64,000 nt of DNA. Origin: Acinetobacter lwoffii (GTDB taxonomy: Bacteria; Pseudomonadota; Gammaproteobacteria; Pseudomonadales; Moraxellaceae). Below are positions 16,451-24,274 of this stretch, piece by piece. The notes under the pieces were generated by a model. That model saw only the letters and a list, made by a program, of their open reading frames with translations. It had not been told where the DNA came from and did not search any database. The DNA lies in the NCBI RefSeq assembly GCF_029024105.1, contig NZ_CP118963.1:1674001-1738000 (forward strand). The letters are read 5' to 3'. Made by a program: the position numbers and the translations under genes. Within the stretch, counting starts at the first letter, position 1. Each line of letters begins with the position of its first letter.

Positions 16451-16480
16451 TAGTCATATCAATACATTTTGATATGACTA
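16451..16480 (+). terminator. Terminator hairpin after the CHAT gene
   Basis: TAGTCATATCA (16451-16461) pairs with TGATATGACTA (16470-16480), followed by TTTCTTATT. It closes the single-gene unit and separates it from the opposing early operon. Confidence 0.7.
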
Positions 16481-16500
16481 TTTCTTATTATTCATCCTAA

Positions 16501-16773
16501 CTATGGCTTCCTGAAGAAATGTGTCACGATGTTTTGACCAAGGTTATTAAATACATGCAGAGTCTTTATATATATTCCATGCTCATGTTGAAGTAGCTGG
16601 CCAGTGTGAGTAGCAAAGATGGTTAAGGGCACCTTAGGTGCATTTAGATCTATCAGCATCCAAACACATGGCTGACCATCACTCAGCTCAATATCTAATA
16701 CCTGAGCACCTTCTGATACTTCAAAAGTTTGCTCCCATGCCTGGGTGACAGGAAATTTATGTACTACTTTCAT
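16501..16773 (-). CDS. Hypothetical small phage protein (DUF7352-like)
   Basis: 90 aa from ATG 16773. The body (HKFPVTQAWEQTFEVSEGAQ, then LDIELSDGQPCVWMLIDLN and TGQLL) has the look of a small beta protein common in Gram-negative phages and annotated as a domain of unknown function. The start overlaps the upstream gene by 17 bases. It is the last gene of the leftward early operon before the CHAT gene. The domain name is from memory and not certain. Confidence 0.6.
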   Translation of the reverse strand: MKVVHKFPVTQAWEQTFEVSEGAQVLDIELSDGQPCVWMLIDLNAPKVPLTIFATHTGQLLQHEHGIYIKTLHVFNNLGQNIVTHFFRKP

Positions 16774-17278
16774 CAAACAGGCCTCCTTGGATTTTCTCCT
16801 CATGGATCCGTTCAATACTGCGTGTAAGCTTACTGACTTGGGTAGCAATATTATTTGTGAGGTAATTCATGCTCCGACCCATCTCAATATTGCTGTGTTG
16901 CATGGCATCGCTCATCATTAAACACCCAAAATCCCGGGCTTCCTTAGGTGTTAATGTCAGTACAATATCATCACCGATTTCAATCTTTACCGTACCGTCA
17001 TTCAGCACTGTTTTACTAATCATGCGTGCAGGACGATGTTGTTGCACCGGCATATAAACACCACGTTCAACGCGATTCACCTGGTTGGTATCCACCAGAT
17101 AACTTAAGCGATCATCAATCTGTCCCCGGGTAAGATGTGGCAATGCAATCTGCAAAGTTTCACGTGTAATAATCTGCCCCTGGTTATGCAGATCCACACA
17201 TGCTTCAAAAATCATGATAGTCGATGACTTCTTTTCATCGTTCTGCTCTGCGTCTGTATGTCTCTTACGCTCACCCAT
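16757..17278 (-). CDS. Phage winged-helix protein
   Basis: 173 aa. Residues ~20-75 contain a predicted winged helix (IMIFEACVDLHNQGQIITRE, then LTRGQIDDRLSYLVDTNQVNR and a GVYMP wing). The C-terminal third is helical and Met/Asn-rich. Probably a DNA-binding regulator late in the early operon, near where phages place antiterminators or late regulators. Whether it drives the virion genes is inference. Confidence 0.6.
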   Translation of the reverse strand: MGERKRHTDAEQNDEKKSSTIMIFEACVDLHNQGQIITRETLQIALPHLTRGQIDDRLSYLVDTNQVNRVERGVYMPVQQHRPARMISKTVLNDGTVKIEIGDDIVLTLTPKEARDFGCLMMSDAMQHSNIEMGRSMNYLTNNIATQVSKLTRSIERIHEEKIQGGLFDESST

Positions 17279-17288
17279 GGTATTCCCC

Positions 17289-17966
17289 TTAAATCAGATC
17301 AAGATCAAGCACAGTGAGCGTGCCGTAGTGCACTGCGCCTGTATCAATGAAATAACAGTTATGGCGTTTAACCAGTTGCAGTGAAACGCTATGCCCCAGT
17401 ATTACTGCATGCACATTTTCAACCGCTGAATACTGAGTTCCTTCCCAATCCCCGAAACGATCACGTCCCCACATTACGTGATCTGCTACATGACGACCTT
17501 CGATTACTGAATTTAAGTCGTTTTTGAAGGTATCCCAGTTGTTGTGTTCAATATGGCCATGCACAAACCCAAAACGCTTGCCCTTATAGTCAACTTCAAT
17601 CGCTATAGGCAACTCGGCAAAGGTGTGTGCAATGTTGTACATCGCCTGGCCATCGAGCATATAAAACCATTCACCACCATTGGCGATATGACAGCGTTTA
17701 GCAGATTCGTTATGTAGGCCTTGAATGCATAAATCTTCATGGTTACCACGTACAGCGCTAAACCACGGCTGAGAAAGTAATTCGATACACTGCAGGTTTT
17801 GTGGTCCACGATCGACCAGATCCCCTACAGAAACCAGATGATCTTTCTCAAAATCAAAGCCAATATCATGTAGTTTCTGCATCAAAAGGTTATAACAGCC
17901 GTGTAGATCACCAACGGCATAGAGCTTTCCTTCAATCTGCTTTTCCAATTTTTTGAATAGTGCCAT
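17289..17966 (-). CDS. Serine/threonine protein phosphatase, lambda (PP1) type
   Basis: 225 aa, the size of lambda NinI phosphatase. All metallophosphoesterase signatures are visible: GDLHG (residues ~19-23), VGDLVDRGP, RGNHE, FVHGH and a final LGH. These bind two metal ions (usually Mn) and hydrolyse phosphomonoesters. The gene begins directly after the stop of the DUF1064 gene (TAAATG), like the nin region of lambdoid phages. The natural substrate is not known. Confidence 0.88.
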   Translation of the reverse strand: MALFKKLEKQIEGKLYAVGDLHGCYNLLMQKLHDIGFDFEKDHLVSVGDLVDRGPQNLQCIELLSQPWFSAVRGNHEDLCIQGLHNESAKRCHIANGGEWFYMLDGQAMYNIAHTFAELPIAIEVDYKGKRFGFVHGHIEHNNWDTFKNDLNSVIEGRHVADHVMWGRDRFGDWEGTQYSAVENVHAVILGHSVSLQLVKRHNCYFIDTGAVHYGTLTVLDLDLI

Positions 17967-18398
17967 TTAGACCTCTTGAATTTCTATGCCATGTTTCAAC
18001 ATCATGAGTTGCTTTTTCAGCGTATACACCGGATTTGTCGCAGTTGATTTACACTTCACATCTTCAACAATGGTCTGACCGGTCTTGAGATCGGTATATA
18101 CAAAGTCTGCTTCATAATATCGTGCTGCAGTTCGGCTCTTTTTCGATGGATACTGCACCGAATCAATAATTTCAAAGCGTACGTGATGCTGTAAATCAGC
18201 AATCAATCCCATACGCTGCATGGTCTTCAGCTGCTCATACCGACGCTGCTCTTTTTTTGAATCAAACTTAAGCCCGTCCTTTTCGGTCTTAATATTGTTG
18301 TATTTTGGGGTTTTCTTTTTTGGATCAGGTACAGGCTTAGCGCATAAGTGCCCCAAGCCTGCTTTCCGAAGTTCCCGATCAGTCAATACCGCTGGCAT
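17967..18398 (-). CDS. DUF1064 endonuclease-like protein
   Basis: 143 aa. The sequence follows the DUF1064 pattern: KYNNIKTEKDGLKFDSKKEQ near residue 32, ARYYEADFVY, then IVEDVKCKST, which gives the E...D...E-x-K arrangement of a PD-(D/E)XK nuclease. Members resemble T7 endonuclease I and are thought to resolve branched DNA. In this operon it fills the place of RusA/NinB-type proteins. Function is by family, not shown here. Confidence 0.8.
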   Translation of the reverse strand: MPAVLTDRELRKAGLGHLCAKPVPDPKKKTPKYNNIKTEKDGLKFDSKKEQRRYEQLKTMQRMGLIADLQHHVRFEIIDSVQYPSKKSRTAARYYEADFVYTDLKTGQTIVEDVKCKSTATNPVYTLKKQLMMLKHGIEIQEV

Positions 18399-18405
18399 AG
18401 GCTAT

Positions 18406-18603
18406 TTATTCAGCAGCCAGATCCCAGGCACACACCAGCCCGGTATTTTCTGACATGAGTTCATCCAAAGATTTAACCTCTGGTAAGCCAGTGACTGCTT
18501 TATCAGTATTCGAATTAAACGCTGCCATAATGCGACGTTCAAAATTGAAGTACATCCCCGCGCTGGCCAATGCCAGGTGTAAAGTATTTGGTTTCAACAT
18601 CAT
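18406..18603 (-). CDS. Hypothetical phage protein
   Basis: 65 aa (first residues MMLKPNTLHLALASAGMYF). Its ATG overlaps the stop of the upstream gene (ATGA), a good sign of real, coupled translation. It ends eight bases before the DUF1064 gene. No domain recognised. Confidence 0.6.
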   Translation of the reverse strand: MMLKPNTLHLALASAGMYFNFERRIMAAFNSNTDKAVTGLPEVKSLDELMSENTGLVCAWDLAAE

Positions 18604-18815
18604 ATTGTTCCCCGTTTGTTCTGAATCATTTGATAAGCCTTAAAGCCAACTCGAACCGGCATATAACGATATTCATCACCGTCACGTAAAAACAACGCCG
18701 TACCACGGTTGGCCAATAAGGTTGGGTAAAAATCCTGTGTCTTTACCCAAGCCTGATAATCCACATGTAGATCAAATGCAGCCTCATCCTTATGTTTCTT
18801 AGATTCACACTGCAT
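18600..18815 (-). CDS. Hypothetical phage protein
   Basis: 71 aa from ATG 18815, chosen because GGAGAG stands just ahead; a longer in-frame version to 18860 has no such site and would overlap the next gene. Basic and aromatic-rich (DYQAWVKTQDFYPTLL). No domain recognised. Four-base overlap with the following gene. Confidence 0.6.
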   Translation of the reverse strand: MQCESKKHKDEAAFDLHVDYQAWVKTQDFYPTLLANRGTALFLRDGDEYRYMPVRVGFKAYQMIQNKRGTI

Positions 18816-18831
18816 TCTTCTCTCCAAAAAT

Positions 18832-19533
18832 TTATGCTTGTTGCTGCGCAATTTGTTCATAAACCCATAATTGCCGCAGGTTTAGTTCAGCAACTTCAAT
18901 GCCCTGTTTTAGCCATGAGTTCACAGCCAGATATTCCTTGTAAGCCGCAAGGCTCTTAAACTCGACATCAGCACTGATATATATCTGCATATACTCAATA
19001 GCATGGCCTTCTGGTATATCCTTCCGGGCATCAATGGCATCAGACAGTTCTTGCTTTAAGCCCTTCCAACCCACTTTCTTTAAACCCATGCCCAGATCTA
19101 CCCGGGCATCCGCTTTACCCTGCCAGAGTTCACAGTGATGCATTTCTGGAACCTTCTGCTCATACGGCACGGTAATCATGTTGGTTTCCTCATCTTCCAC
19201 ATTCATCAAATGAATATTGGTATGAATAAACCACTCACACGGCTTGATATGATCGAGCGCCAGAACGACACCCATGTTCTGCCAATCGTATGCCCCTAAC
19301 GCTATATGGAACGGTAACGTCTTGCTGTCTGAAAAAAGATCAAATAATTCTTTTTCATCTAATTTCTTGCGTTCAATGTACTCATGCACATGATGGCCAA
19401 CATATTCCATTTCCATTGGGAACTTTTGGGTCATGTCACGACGCAATGATGCGTCGTGCTGGTACTGTCTGGTCGCTGCCGGCGATACCTTGTTTGGATT
19501 GAATTTCTTCTTACGAACTTTTAGCTTGGACAT
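18832..19533 (-). CDS. Hypothetical phage protein
   Basis: 233 aa from ATG 19533 (MSKLKVRKKKFNPNK), basic N-terminus and mostly alpha/beta body. No catalytic motif that I can name; HHVHEYIERKKLDEKELFDL is a distinctive helix. The start overlaps the upstream zinc-ribbon gene. It belongs to the early leftward operon between a nuclease-like gene and the DUF1064 gene, so a DNA-metabolism role is possible. Confidence 0.6.
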   Translation of the reverse strand: MSKLKVRKKKFNPNKVSPAATRQYQHDASLRRDMTQKFPMEMEYVGHHVHEYIERKKLDEKELFDLFSDSKTLPFHIALGAYDWQNMGVVLALDHIKPCEWFIHTNIHLMNVEDEETNMITVPYEQKVPEMHHCELWQGKADARVDLGMGLKKVGWKGLKQELSDAIDARKDIPEGHAIEYMQIYISADVEFKSLAAYKEYLAVNSWLKQGIEVAELNLRQLWVYEQIAQQQA

Positions 19534-19888
19534 TCTTCTTTCTCGATTTCGCACAATCCACACAAGCACTATTTGAAACGTAACGCAGTTTTAAGCCACA
19601 TTTTTTACATGGCTTACCTTCATAGGTATCCGCCTCATGTGTTCTGTAAACCGTAGTAGACTGCCGTGCTCCACCTTTGTTTTGTCTGCCCTTGCTGGCA
19701 TATTCCATTTCAGTTGATTGATAACCGCTTTGCCCTCTTGGAATCTGGGTAATCTGGTTGCCCTGTTTCTTAAACTTTGCGACTTCCTTTTCCCAATACT
19801 CGCGCTGTGTCTGCTTCAACTCAGGATTTGTAAATTTGTGAACGACTAGCTCAACACGTGGCATAAATGTGTCTTGGCCTAAACTCAT
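19511..19888 (-). CDS. Zinc-ribbon phage protein
   Basis: 125 aa from ATG 19888, chosen because AGGGTGAT is at good spacing and the start then lies eight bases after the upstream stop. The C-terminal part has CKKCGLKL...CVDCAK, a four-Cys zinc ribbon (CxxC-x12-CxxC). The middle is basic and low-complexity. It could bind nucleic acid; its place is that of NinG-like genes, but NinG similarity is not clear. Confidence 0.65.
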   Translation of the reverse strand: MSLGQDTFMPRVELVVHKFTNPELKQTQREYWEKEVAKFKKQGNQITQIPRGQSGYQSTEMEYASKGRQNKGGARQSTTVYRTHEADTYEGKPCKKCGLKLRYVSNSACVDCAKSRKKNVQAKSS

Positions 19889-19895
19889 GCGGTAA

Positions 19896-20579
19896 TCACC
19901 CTGTAATACTTGATTGAAATTTTGATAAAACATTTGAAGCGTTTGAAAGGCTGATCTCTCTTTCCAGGCTTCGTACTTTTCGTTCTAAGGTTTGGTTATG
20001 CATCTCAAGTTTTGAATAATTTCTTTGCATATAAAGAACCTGCTCTGGATCCTTCAATCTGGCCAATGCCATAGTCAGAAGATTCATTTCGTTTTGAATA
20101 TTTCTTTCTTCAAAGGCCAGTAATTCAAGATTCTCTTCAATTTTTCGATGGTCCGGCCAGCTCTCATTTTTTTTGCTATATGGGTTGAGTCTCTTAATTC
20201 TTGGCACAGCCAGGACACCAGCAACTACCTTACAAATCCCCTTAGGACTGACATAGATCAGGCCCCATTTTTCCGGGAGTTCTTCAGGTTTAATTAATCC
20301 GGTTGGGCAGATGTAATAGCGATATTTACCCATACCCTGTGCTGGATTAAGGCGATGAGGTTTGTTTTTATCTACCAGAAAGTCAGAGCGACTTGTCTTC
20401 GCTTCAAGTAAAAATGTCCCCATACCATTTCGATTTAAACCATGACGCACACCAAATACATCCGGGTTTTCCCCATAACATGCTGCCTCAACGATAGTGA
20501 AGTGACAGCCATGACCATTTGCAGATTCAGGACGCTTTAAAAATCGAGCTCCCACTTCGCACAATTCACGATGGTTCAA
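19896..20579 (-). CDS. PD-(D/E)XK-like phage nuclease-fold protein
   Basis: 227 aa from a TTG start at 20579 with GGAGG eight bases before; the start overlaps the previous stop (TTGA). The N-terminal half has a His/Glu-rich start, GENPDVFGVRHG and TFLLEAKTSRSDFLVDKNK, which gives the D...E-x-K core of a PD-(D/E)XK fold, then GKYRYYICPTGLIKPEELP and WGLIYV. The C-terminal ~90 residues are coiled coil (ALARLKDPEQVLYMQ onward). Nuclease activity is inferred from the motif. Confidence 0.65.
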   Translation of the reverse strand: MNHRELCEVGARFLKRPESANGHGCHFTIVEAACYGENPDVFGVRHGLNRNGMGTFLLEAKTSRSDFLVDKNKPHRLNPAQGMGKYRYYICPTGLIKPEELPEKWGLIYVSPKGICKVVAGVLAVPRIKRLNPYSKKNESWPDHRKIEENLELLAFEERNIQNEMNLLTMALARLKDPEQVLYMQRNYSKLEMHNQTLERKVRSLEREISLSNASNVLSKFQSSITG

Positions 20580-21031
20580 GGTTCATTCCTCCACACCAGA
20601 ATTTCAGACTCCTGACGACGGTTGAAATAAGCAAATACGTCATCACGGTTAAACGTGCATTCTGCAATCTGCAGGTCTTTCGCCTTGGCATATCGCTCAA
20701 CAAACTTTTTATCCAAGCTCCAGCAAATTGACTGCTCAATTTCAATTGGATCCGCATAGGCCCGGTATGCCTTCAACTTTTTAGGCAAGCGTGCAAACTC
20801 ACGACGTTCCCTGGTTTTCATAATCTTCTGACGGTTTCTGCGTTTACTACGAAACATCACCATCCAGTCGTTTTGATCTTTAAAACAACCACCAGCTTTC
20901 CATGCAGTACCCAGCATGTTCCAGTAGGCATTATCATCGATAATTTTGTTGTGATTACCTTGCATGAAAGCCAGCATCAAGTGATGTGGTACCAGGCACA
21001 TAGCTCGGGCAATATTGGAATCACTGTTCAT
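20576..21031 (-). CDS. Hypothetical phage protein
   Basis: 151 aa. ATG overlaps the previous stop (ATGA). Contains a basic middle (MFRSKRRNRQKIMKTRERRE) and a C-terminal part ending in SEILVWRNEP. No domain recognised. Packed between coupled early genes, so it is very likely expressed. Confidence 0.6.
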   Translation of the reverse strand: MNSDSNIARAMCLVPHHLMLAFMQGNHNKIIDDNAYWNMLGTAWKAGGCFKDQNDWMVMFRSKRRNRQKIMKTRERREFARLPKKLKAYRAYADPIEIEQSICWSLDKKFVERYAKAKDLQIAECTFNRDDVFAYFNRRQESEILVWRNEP

Positions 21032-21288
21032 GCGGCATCATCCTTGATACAACGTTCGTCATAAATCCAAAGAGTTGGCTTACTTCCTAGGCGCATGCTA
21101 ATCACGCCAGTGCCTTTGGTACGAATAATCACACTTAAGTCATAAGAGCATTGGCGCTCAGTTATGTCATAGCCTTTGGCTTTCATTCGATTTACCACGC
21201 CTTTGGTGTAAGGTCTTTTGCCTTGTGCTTTTGCATCCTTAACGCATTGCAGTACTTGGTATTGACGATCAGTAAGATCTAATTTCAC
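21028..21288 (-). CDS. Small helix-turn-helix-like phage protein
   Basis: 86 aa from GTG 21288 (VKLDLTDRQYQVL), supported by AGGGGG at six to seven bases and by a GTGA overlap with the mini-gene before it. A longer frame back to 21384 would run across that mini-gene. Helices LTDRQYQVLQCVKDAKAQG and TKGVVNRMKAKGYDITERQC suggest a winged helix. DNA binding is inferred. Confidence 0.6.
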   Translation of the reverse strand: MKLDLTDRQYQVLQCVKDAKAQGKRPYTKGVVNRMKAKGYDITERQCSYDLSVIIRTKGTGVISMRLGSKPTLWIYDERCIKDDAA

Positions 21289-21365
21289 ACTCCACCCCCT
21301 AATCTCACCAAAGCAGCACCGATCAACATAAAAATAAACATCAATGTTTTGTTTAGGTCTTTCAC
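21285..21365 (-). CDS. 26-residue membrane mini-protein
   Basis: Read directly: GTG at 21365, then KDLNKTLMFIFMLIGAALV and RLGGGV, stop at 21285. It is a single hydrophobic helix with a charged N-terminus. Its start overlaps the stop of the upstream gene as GTGA and its stop overlaps the next start as GTGA, and GGGGAT precedes it. This double coupling makes it a likely real gene. Function unknown. Confidence 0.55.
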   Translation of the reverse strand: MKDLNKTLMFIFMLIGAALVRLGGGV

Positions 21366-21841
21366 GACACATCCCCAAAATCAAAAGCTGACTGGTGAAC
21401 AGCAGGCTGACGATCCAGCAAAGGTCTGGTCATATCAGACAACAAACGCTGTTCTTCTGCTTCAACCAGTGGCATAGCATTCATAATATTGCGGTACTCA
21501 CGGTTACTTAGGCTCTGCTCATTGGATGGCAGGGTGATATACAGCACCTGGTCTTCAGTCATATCAACAAACTTTAAAATCATCTTGCGACGTGACAGGT
21601 TTTTAGTGCCGGCATTGAACCAGTTCTTGATTCGGCTTAGTTTGATCAGACCGCAAAACTCATTTGGATCTTCACAGTGATGGTGAACAGGACGTGGTTT
21701 AAAGTTTGGCCCTGGTAATTCAGTGATCTTCCCCTTGTACCCCTTTAGCATTTCATCCAGTGCACGACGTTGCGCCTGCTTCTCTGAATAATTCCCTACG
21801 TAACGTGCCGCTTTTTGTGCTTCTATGTGCTGTAAAGTCAT
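21362..21841 (-). CDS. Hypothetical phage protein
   Basis: 159 aa with a strong AGGGGAATTGAG site before ATG 21841. Basic N-terminal half (KAARYVGNYSEKQAQRRALD), a His/Cys patch (VHHHCEDPNEFCGLI), C-terminal acidic helices. Not recognised. First of the train of small genes after the replication gene. Confidence 0.6.
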   Translation of the reverse strand: MTLQHIEAQKAARYVGNYSEKQAQRRALDEMLKGYKGKITELPGPNFKPRPVHHHCEDPNEFCGLIKLSRIKNWFNAGTKNLSRRKMILKFVDMTEDQVLYITLPSNEQSLSNREYRNIMNAMPLVEAEEQRLLSDMTRPLLDRQPAVHQSAFDFGDVS

Positions 21842-21900
21842 CTCAATTCCCCTCGAAGATGCTTAATTAATTTTTGATTGAGATCCTGAACCTGCCTGTG

Positions 21901-22845
21901 TTATGCAGCGATATCAGGTAAATCCCCATTAAATCCAACCTGTTTTAAATAACCTTCCCACTTCTTGGCCTGGGCCGGATCTTTGAGTTTCACGGCGATA
22001 CGGGCAGCAAGTTTTTCGTAAGACTCACCTGGTTCACTGAACTTGCTTGTGAACTCGGGATGTTGTGAAAGTTTTTCAGCGAATGTAAAAATCTGTTTTT
22101 CAGACAGGTGCTGGCTTTGGTATTTCGTACCTGCAGGTTTTGCAGAAGTTTCTTTTGAATATTTATTTCGGTATGCGTTGATCACCCAGTCAGCGAAGTG
22201 ATAAATCATCAACTCATCGCTCATTGGTTTTTCAGCGTTGTAAATTTCAAAGGCACGTTTTTCACGTTCAATCCATTTCGAATCCACGATGATTTCAAAA
22301 TCGATACTGTCATCGGTCAAAAACATTTCTTCACGAAGTTTGTTAAAACAAAACCATGATTTTTTATTTTTAGATTCTATTGATAGATTCTTTGAAAGAT
22401 TCCGTGTCCCAACGTTGGGACTCTTTCCACGGAACGTTGGGACTCTTTCCGCGGAACGTTGGAACTGTTCCGTTGTTGGGACTGTTCCAATATTGGGACC
22501 CTTTAAATCCTCGTCTTCAGCGTCAAAGGATTCCATTGTTGGGACTGTTTCACGACCATTTACACCGACCAAACGATAGACTTTGACCTGCTTGGTTCTG
22601 CCCTTTCTTTCACCAGTATCTTCGATCAATCCATCCTGAATTAGCTCATCAATAATTTTGAGTACAGTCTTGCGATCCATCTCGGTGTCTTCCACCAGAC
22701 GTGCAATACTCGGGTAAGCACAGTGATCTTCACCTGCTCGGTCAGCCAGTGACAGAAGGACTAACCGCTTAAGAGGCTTAGTACTTCCACCGGCCTTTTG
22801 TTTCTGGCGCACTTTCCATGCCCAGGTGGTTGCGTCTAAACTCAT
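21901..22845 (-). CDS. O-like replication initiator with winged helix
   Basis: 314 aa. Residues ~1-95 form a helix-turn-helix replication domain (DATTWAWKVRQKQK, then LADRAGEDHCAYPSIARLVE and DRKTVLKIIDELIQDGLIE). A linker around 105-155 is encoded by the iterons. The C-terminal part (IFTFAEKLSQHPEFTSKFS, then AKKWEGYLKQVGF) is DnaT-like helical and may load or bind host replication proteins. Layout matches lambda O: DNA-binding protein with its own origin inside the gene. The ATG overlaps the stop of the antirepressor gene (ATGA). Confidence 0.8.
   Translation of the reverse strand: MSLDATTWAWKVRQKQKAGGSTKPLKRLVLLSLADRAGEDHCAYPSIARLVEDTEMDRKTVLKIIDELIQDGLIEDTGERKGRTKQVKVYRLVGVNGRETVPTMESFDAEDEDLKGPNIGTVPTTEQFQRSAERVPTFRGKSPNVGTRNLSKNLSIESKNKKSWFCFNKLREEMFLTDDSIDFEIIVDSKWIEREKRAFEIYNAEKPMSDELMIYHFADWVINAYRNKYSKETSAKPAGTKYQSQHLSEKQIFTFAEKLSQHPEFTSKFSEPGESYEKLAARIAVKLKDPAQAKKWEGYLKQVGFNGDLPDIAA
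22414..22551. repeat. Six iterons within the O-like gene: probable replication origin
   Basis: Copies of GTTGGGACTCTTTCC or close variants start at 22414, 22436, 22458, 22475, 22492 and 22538; the first three are spaced exactly 22 bases apart. An AT-rich stretch (about 22350-22400) lies beside them and could be the unwinding element. Lambda-type origins have the same plan. Confidence 0.8.
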
Positions 22846-23645
22846 GCAGCTACCTTTCTATTTTTGTTGACCAACCCAGTAATGCGGGTCAGGCCGAATG
22901 CCGTAACGCGCATATGTAAGAAAACGCGTTCTTTCCCATCATTGCGATTCACGATCACTGGTGACGTACGATTGGTAAATACCTTGTTCAAAACGTATTG
23001 AGCATGCGGCTGCAGCTTGCGATCTGCATCCCGATAGATCCATTTTTTATCTATCAGAAGTTTGATTAGATCGGACTCACGGATACCGATGGTTTTCGCA
23101 CAGTCCCGTAAACAGTAGGTATTGGCAGTATCCGCAATGGTGTCGAGTGCTTCAGCCTTGGGTGCCAGTTCAGCAACTTGTTGTTGTGCCAATTGCTTGG
23201 CTTCAAATTGTTCTGCCCAGGCACGTGCAGCAGCAGCTGGATCTGCAAAGTCTGGAAGCGTTGGAGGGTGTGATTTTTCCTTTACTGAAAAATAGACTTC
23301 TTCGAGTTGCTCGAAAATATCCCACGCTTGATCTGTATCCAGAATCTTGGCATGGCGGGCCGCACCTTTTTCGGTCCATAAAATTAGACGTGCTGACTGC
23401 TTTGGAACATACTTACTTACAGTAGGTATGTTCTTAAAAGCTTTGAGATCGTCACCTTCTAGTTTGAAATAGTGTTTTCCTTCGACAAAACGATCAGCAT
23501 TTCGATTGAAGTTTACTTGCACGTTGTTTTGATCGGTTCCGTAAAACTCAGCAAGTTGTGCAGTAGTCATCACTGGCACTGACTTGTATTGAATAACCGA
23601 CGTGTTCTTGTCGGCAACTCGAATTGTTTGTGGTAAAGTATTCAT
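22842..23645 (-). CDS. Phage antirepressor (ORF6N + KilAC/ANT domains)
   Basis: 267 aa. Residues ~15-110 are an ORF6N-type DNA-binding domain (KSVPVMTTAQLAEFYGTDQN, then FVEGKHYFKLEG and LILWTEKGAARHAKIL). Residues ~150-255 are a KilAC/ANT domain (TANTYCLRDCAKTIGIRESD, then KLLIDKKWIYRD and a C-terminal ARVTAFGLTRITGL-like end). Such proteins inactivate or bypass CI-type repressors and promote induction. It sits second-next to Cro, behind a hairpin. Confidence 0.85.
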   Translation of the reverse strand: MNTLPQTIRVADKNTSVIQYKSVPVMTTAQLAEFYGTDQNNVQVNFNRNADRFVEGKHYFKLEGDDLKAFKNIPTVSKYVPKQSARLILWTEKGAARHAKILDTDQAWDIFEQLEEVYFSVKEKSHPPTLPDFADPAAAARAWAEQFEAKQLAQQQVAELAPKAEALDTIADTANTYCLRDCAKTIGIRESDLIKLLIDKKWIYRDADRKLQPHAQYVLNKVFTNRTSPVIVNRNDGKERVFLHMRVTAFGLTRITGLVNKNRKVAA

Positions 23646-23674
23646 TGTTTAAATCCCCTAAGATTGAAACACTT

Positions 23675-23705
23675 AAAAGCCTGATCTCGTAAATCAGGCT
23701 TTTTC
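23675..23705 (-). terminator. Hairpin terminator/attenuator
   Basis: AAAGCCTGAT and ATCAGGCTTT form a 10-bp stem around the stop codon of the small gene at 23694. T-rich on both sides, so it may act in both directions; on the minus strand it would attenuate transcription from Cro into the antirepressor. Confidence 0.65.
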
Positions 23706-23972
23706 TTTGCCTATTTGGTCATTCCGATCTGATAAATCTGAGCGGTGCTCATAGTTCTTATCGTTCCCTGTCAAACCAAATATCCTTTGTTTAATCTTGG
23801 TCTCAGCTCTTAACTGATCGAGATGAGGCATGATTAAAGTTTCAAAAATATATTCACTAGCACCCTGCCCAGCGCGTTGCACTTCAGCTAAACCAGCTAA
23901 CTGGTCTTTAATGGCTTGTGGCATATGCATAGTGATGGATGCATCTTTTTTAGGTCGTCGTTGCCTGGTCAT
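23694..23972 (-). CDS. Small ribbon-helix-helix-like phage protein
   Basis: 92 aa. Start TRQRRPKKDASITMHMPQAI, then helix DQLAGLAEVQRAGQGASEYI: the strand-helix-helix order of a MetJ/Arc-type DNA-binding protein, followed by a charged tail. Eight bases separate it from Cro. Probably an early regulator; the family call is an inference from pattern. Confidence 0.55.
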   Translation of the reverse strand: MTRQRRPKKDASITMHMPQAIKDQLAGLAEVQRAGQGASEYIFETLIMPHLDQLRAETKIKQRIFGLTGNDKNYEHRSDLSDRNDQIGKEKA

Positions 23973-23980
23973 TGTTTTTC

Positions 23981-24169
23981 CTAAACTAGAAGAACTTTTC
24001 GGTCAGCCTTTAGTGCACCATTTGTCAAAACCTCAAATGATGCTTGAGTGCGTGGTGGAATACCGTTTTTTTCCCACTCTGTAATGGTTGAACGAGCAGC
24101 AGAAATTTTTTGGGCTAGTTGTGACTTATTTTTCACTTCATAAAAAGCGATTAGCTGATCAACAGTCAT
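23981..24169 (-). CDS. Cro-like repressor
   Basis: 62 aa from ATG 24169. A helix-turn-helix (LIAFYEVKNKSQLAQKISAA, then RSTITEWEKNGIPPR) fills nearly the whole protein, as in Cro/YdaS-like phage regulators. It is divergent from the CI-like gene, with the operators between them, and heads the leftward early operon. Confidence 0.82.
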   Translation of the reverse strand: MTVDQLIAFYEVKNKSQLAQKISAARSTITEWEKNGIPPRTQASFEVLTNGALKADRKVLLV

Positions 24170-24191
24170 ATTCAAAAACCTGAACTATTTA

Positions 24192-24252
24192 GTTTCATTA
24201 ATTGAACTATACGTTCAGGTAATTGTCAATTTATTTGTTCATAATTTTGAAC
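24192..24252. promoter_or_regulatory. Three 16-bp operators between cro-like and CI-like genes
   Basis: Sites of form GTTCA-N6-TGAAC: GTTTCATTAATTGAAC at 24192, GTTCAGGTAATTGTCA at 24213 and GTTCATAATTTTGAAC at 24237. They match the perfect palindrome at 26002. Spacing of 21-24 bases suits cooperative repressor binding as in lambda OR. Confidence 0.75.
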
Positions 24253-24274
24253 ACAAATAAGTGAGATTTTTCCC

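Noticed and set aside
15407..17278. A two-gene defence operon of the CHAT protein with a gasdermin or other partner
   Set aside because: The neighbours at 16501 and 16757 are on the other strand, are phage early-operon genes and show no gasdermin, TPR or pore-like features.
22414..22551. Short repeated units that could be taken for a CRISPR array
   Set aside because: Units are only ~14 bases, spacing varies (17-46) and they lie inside a coding gene; they fit origin iterons, and no cas genes are present.
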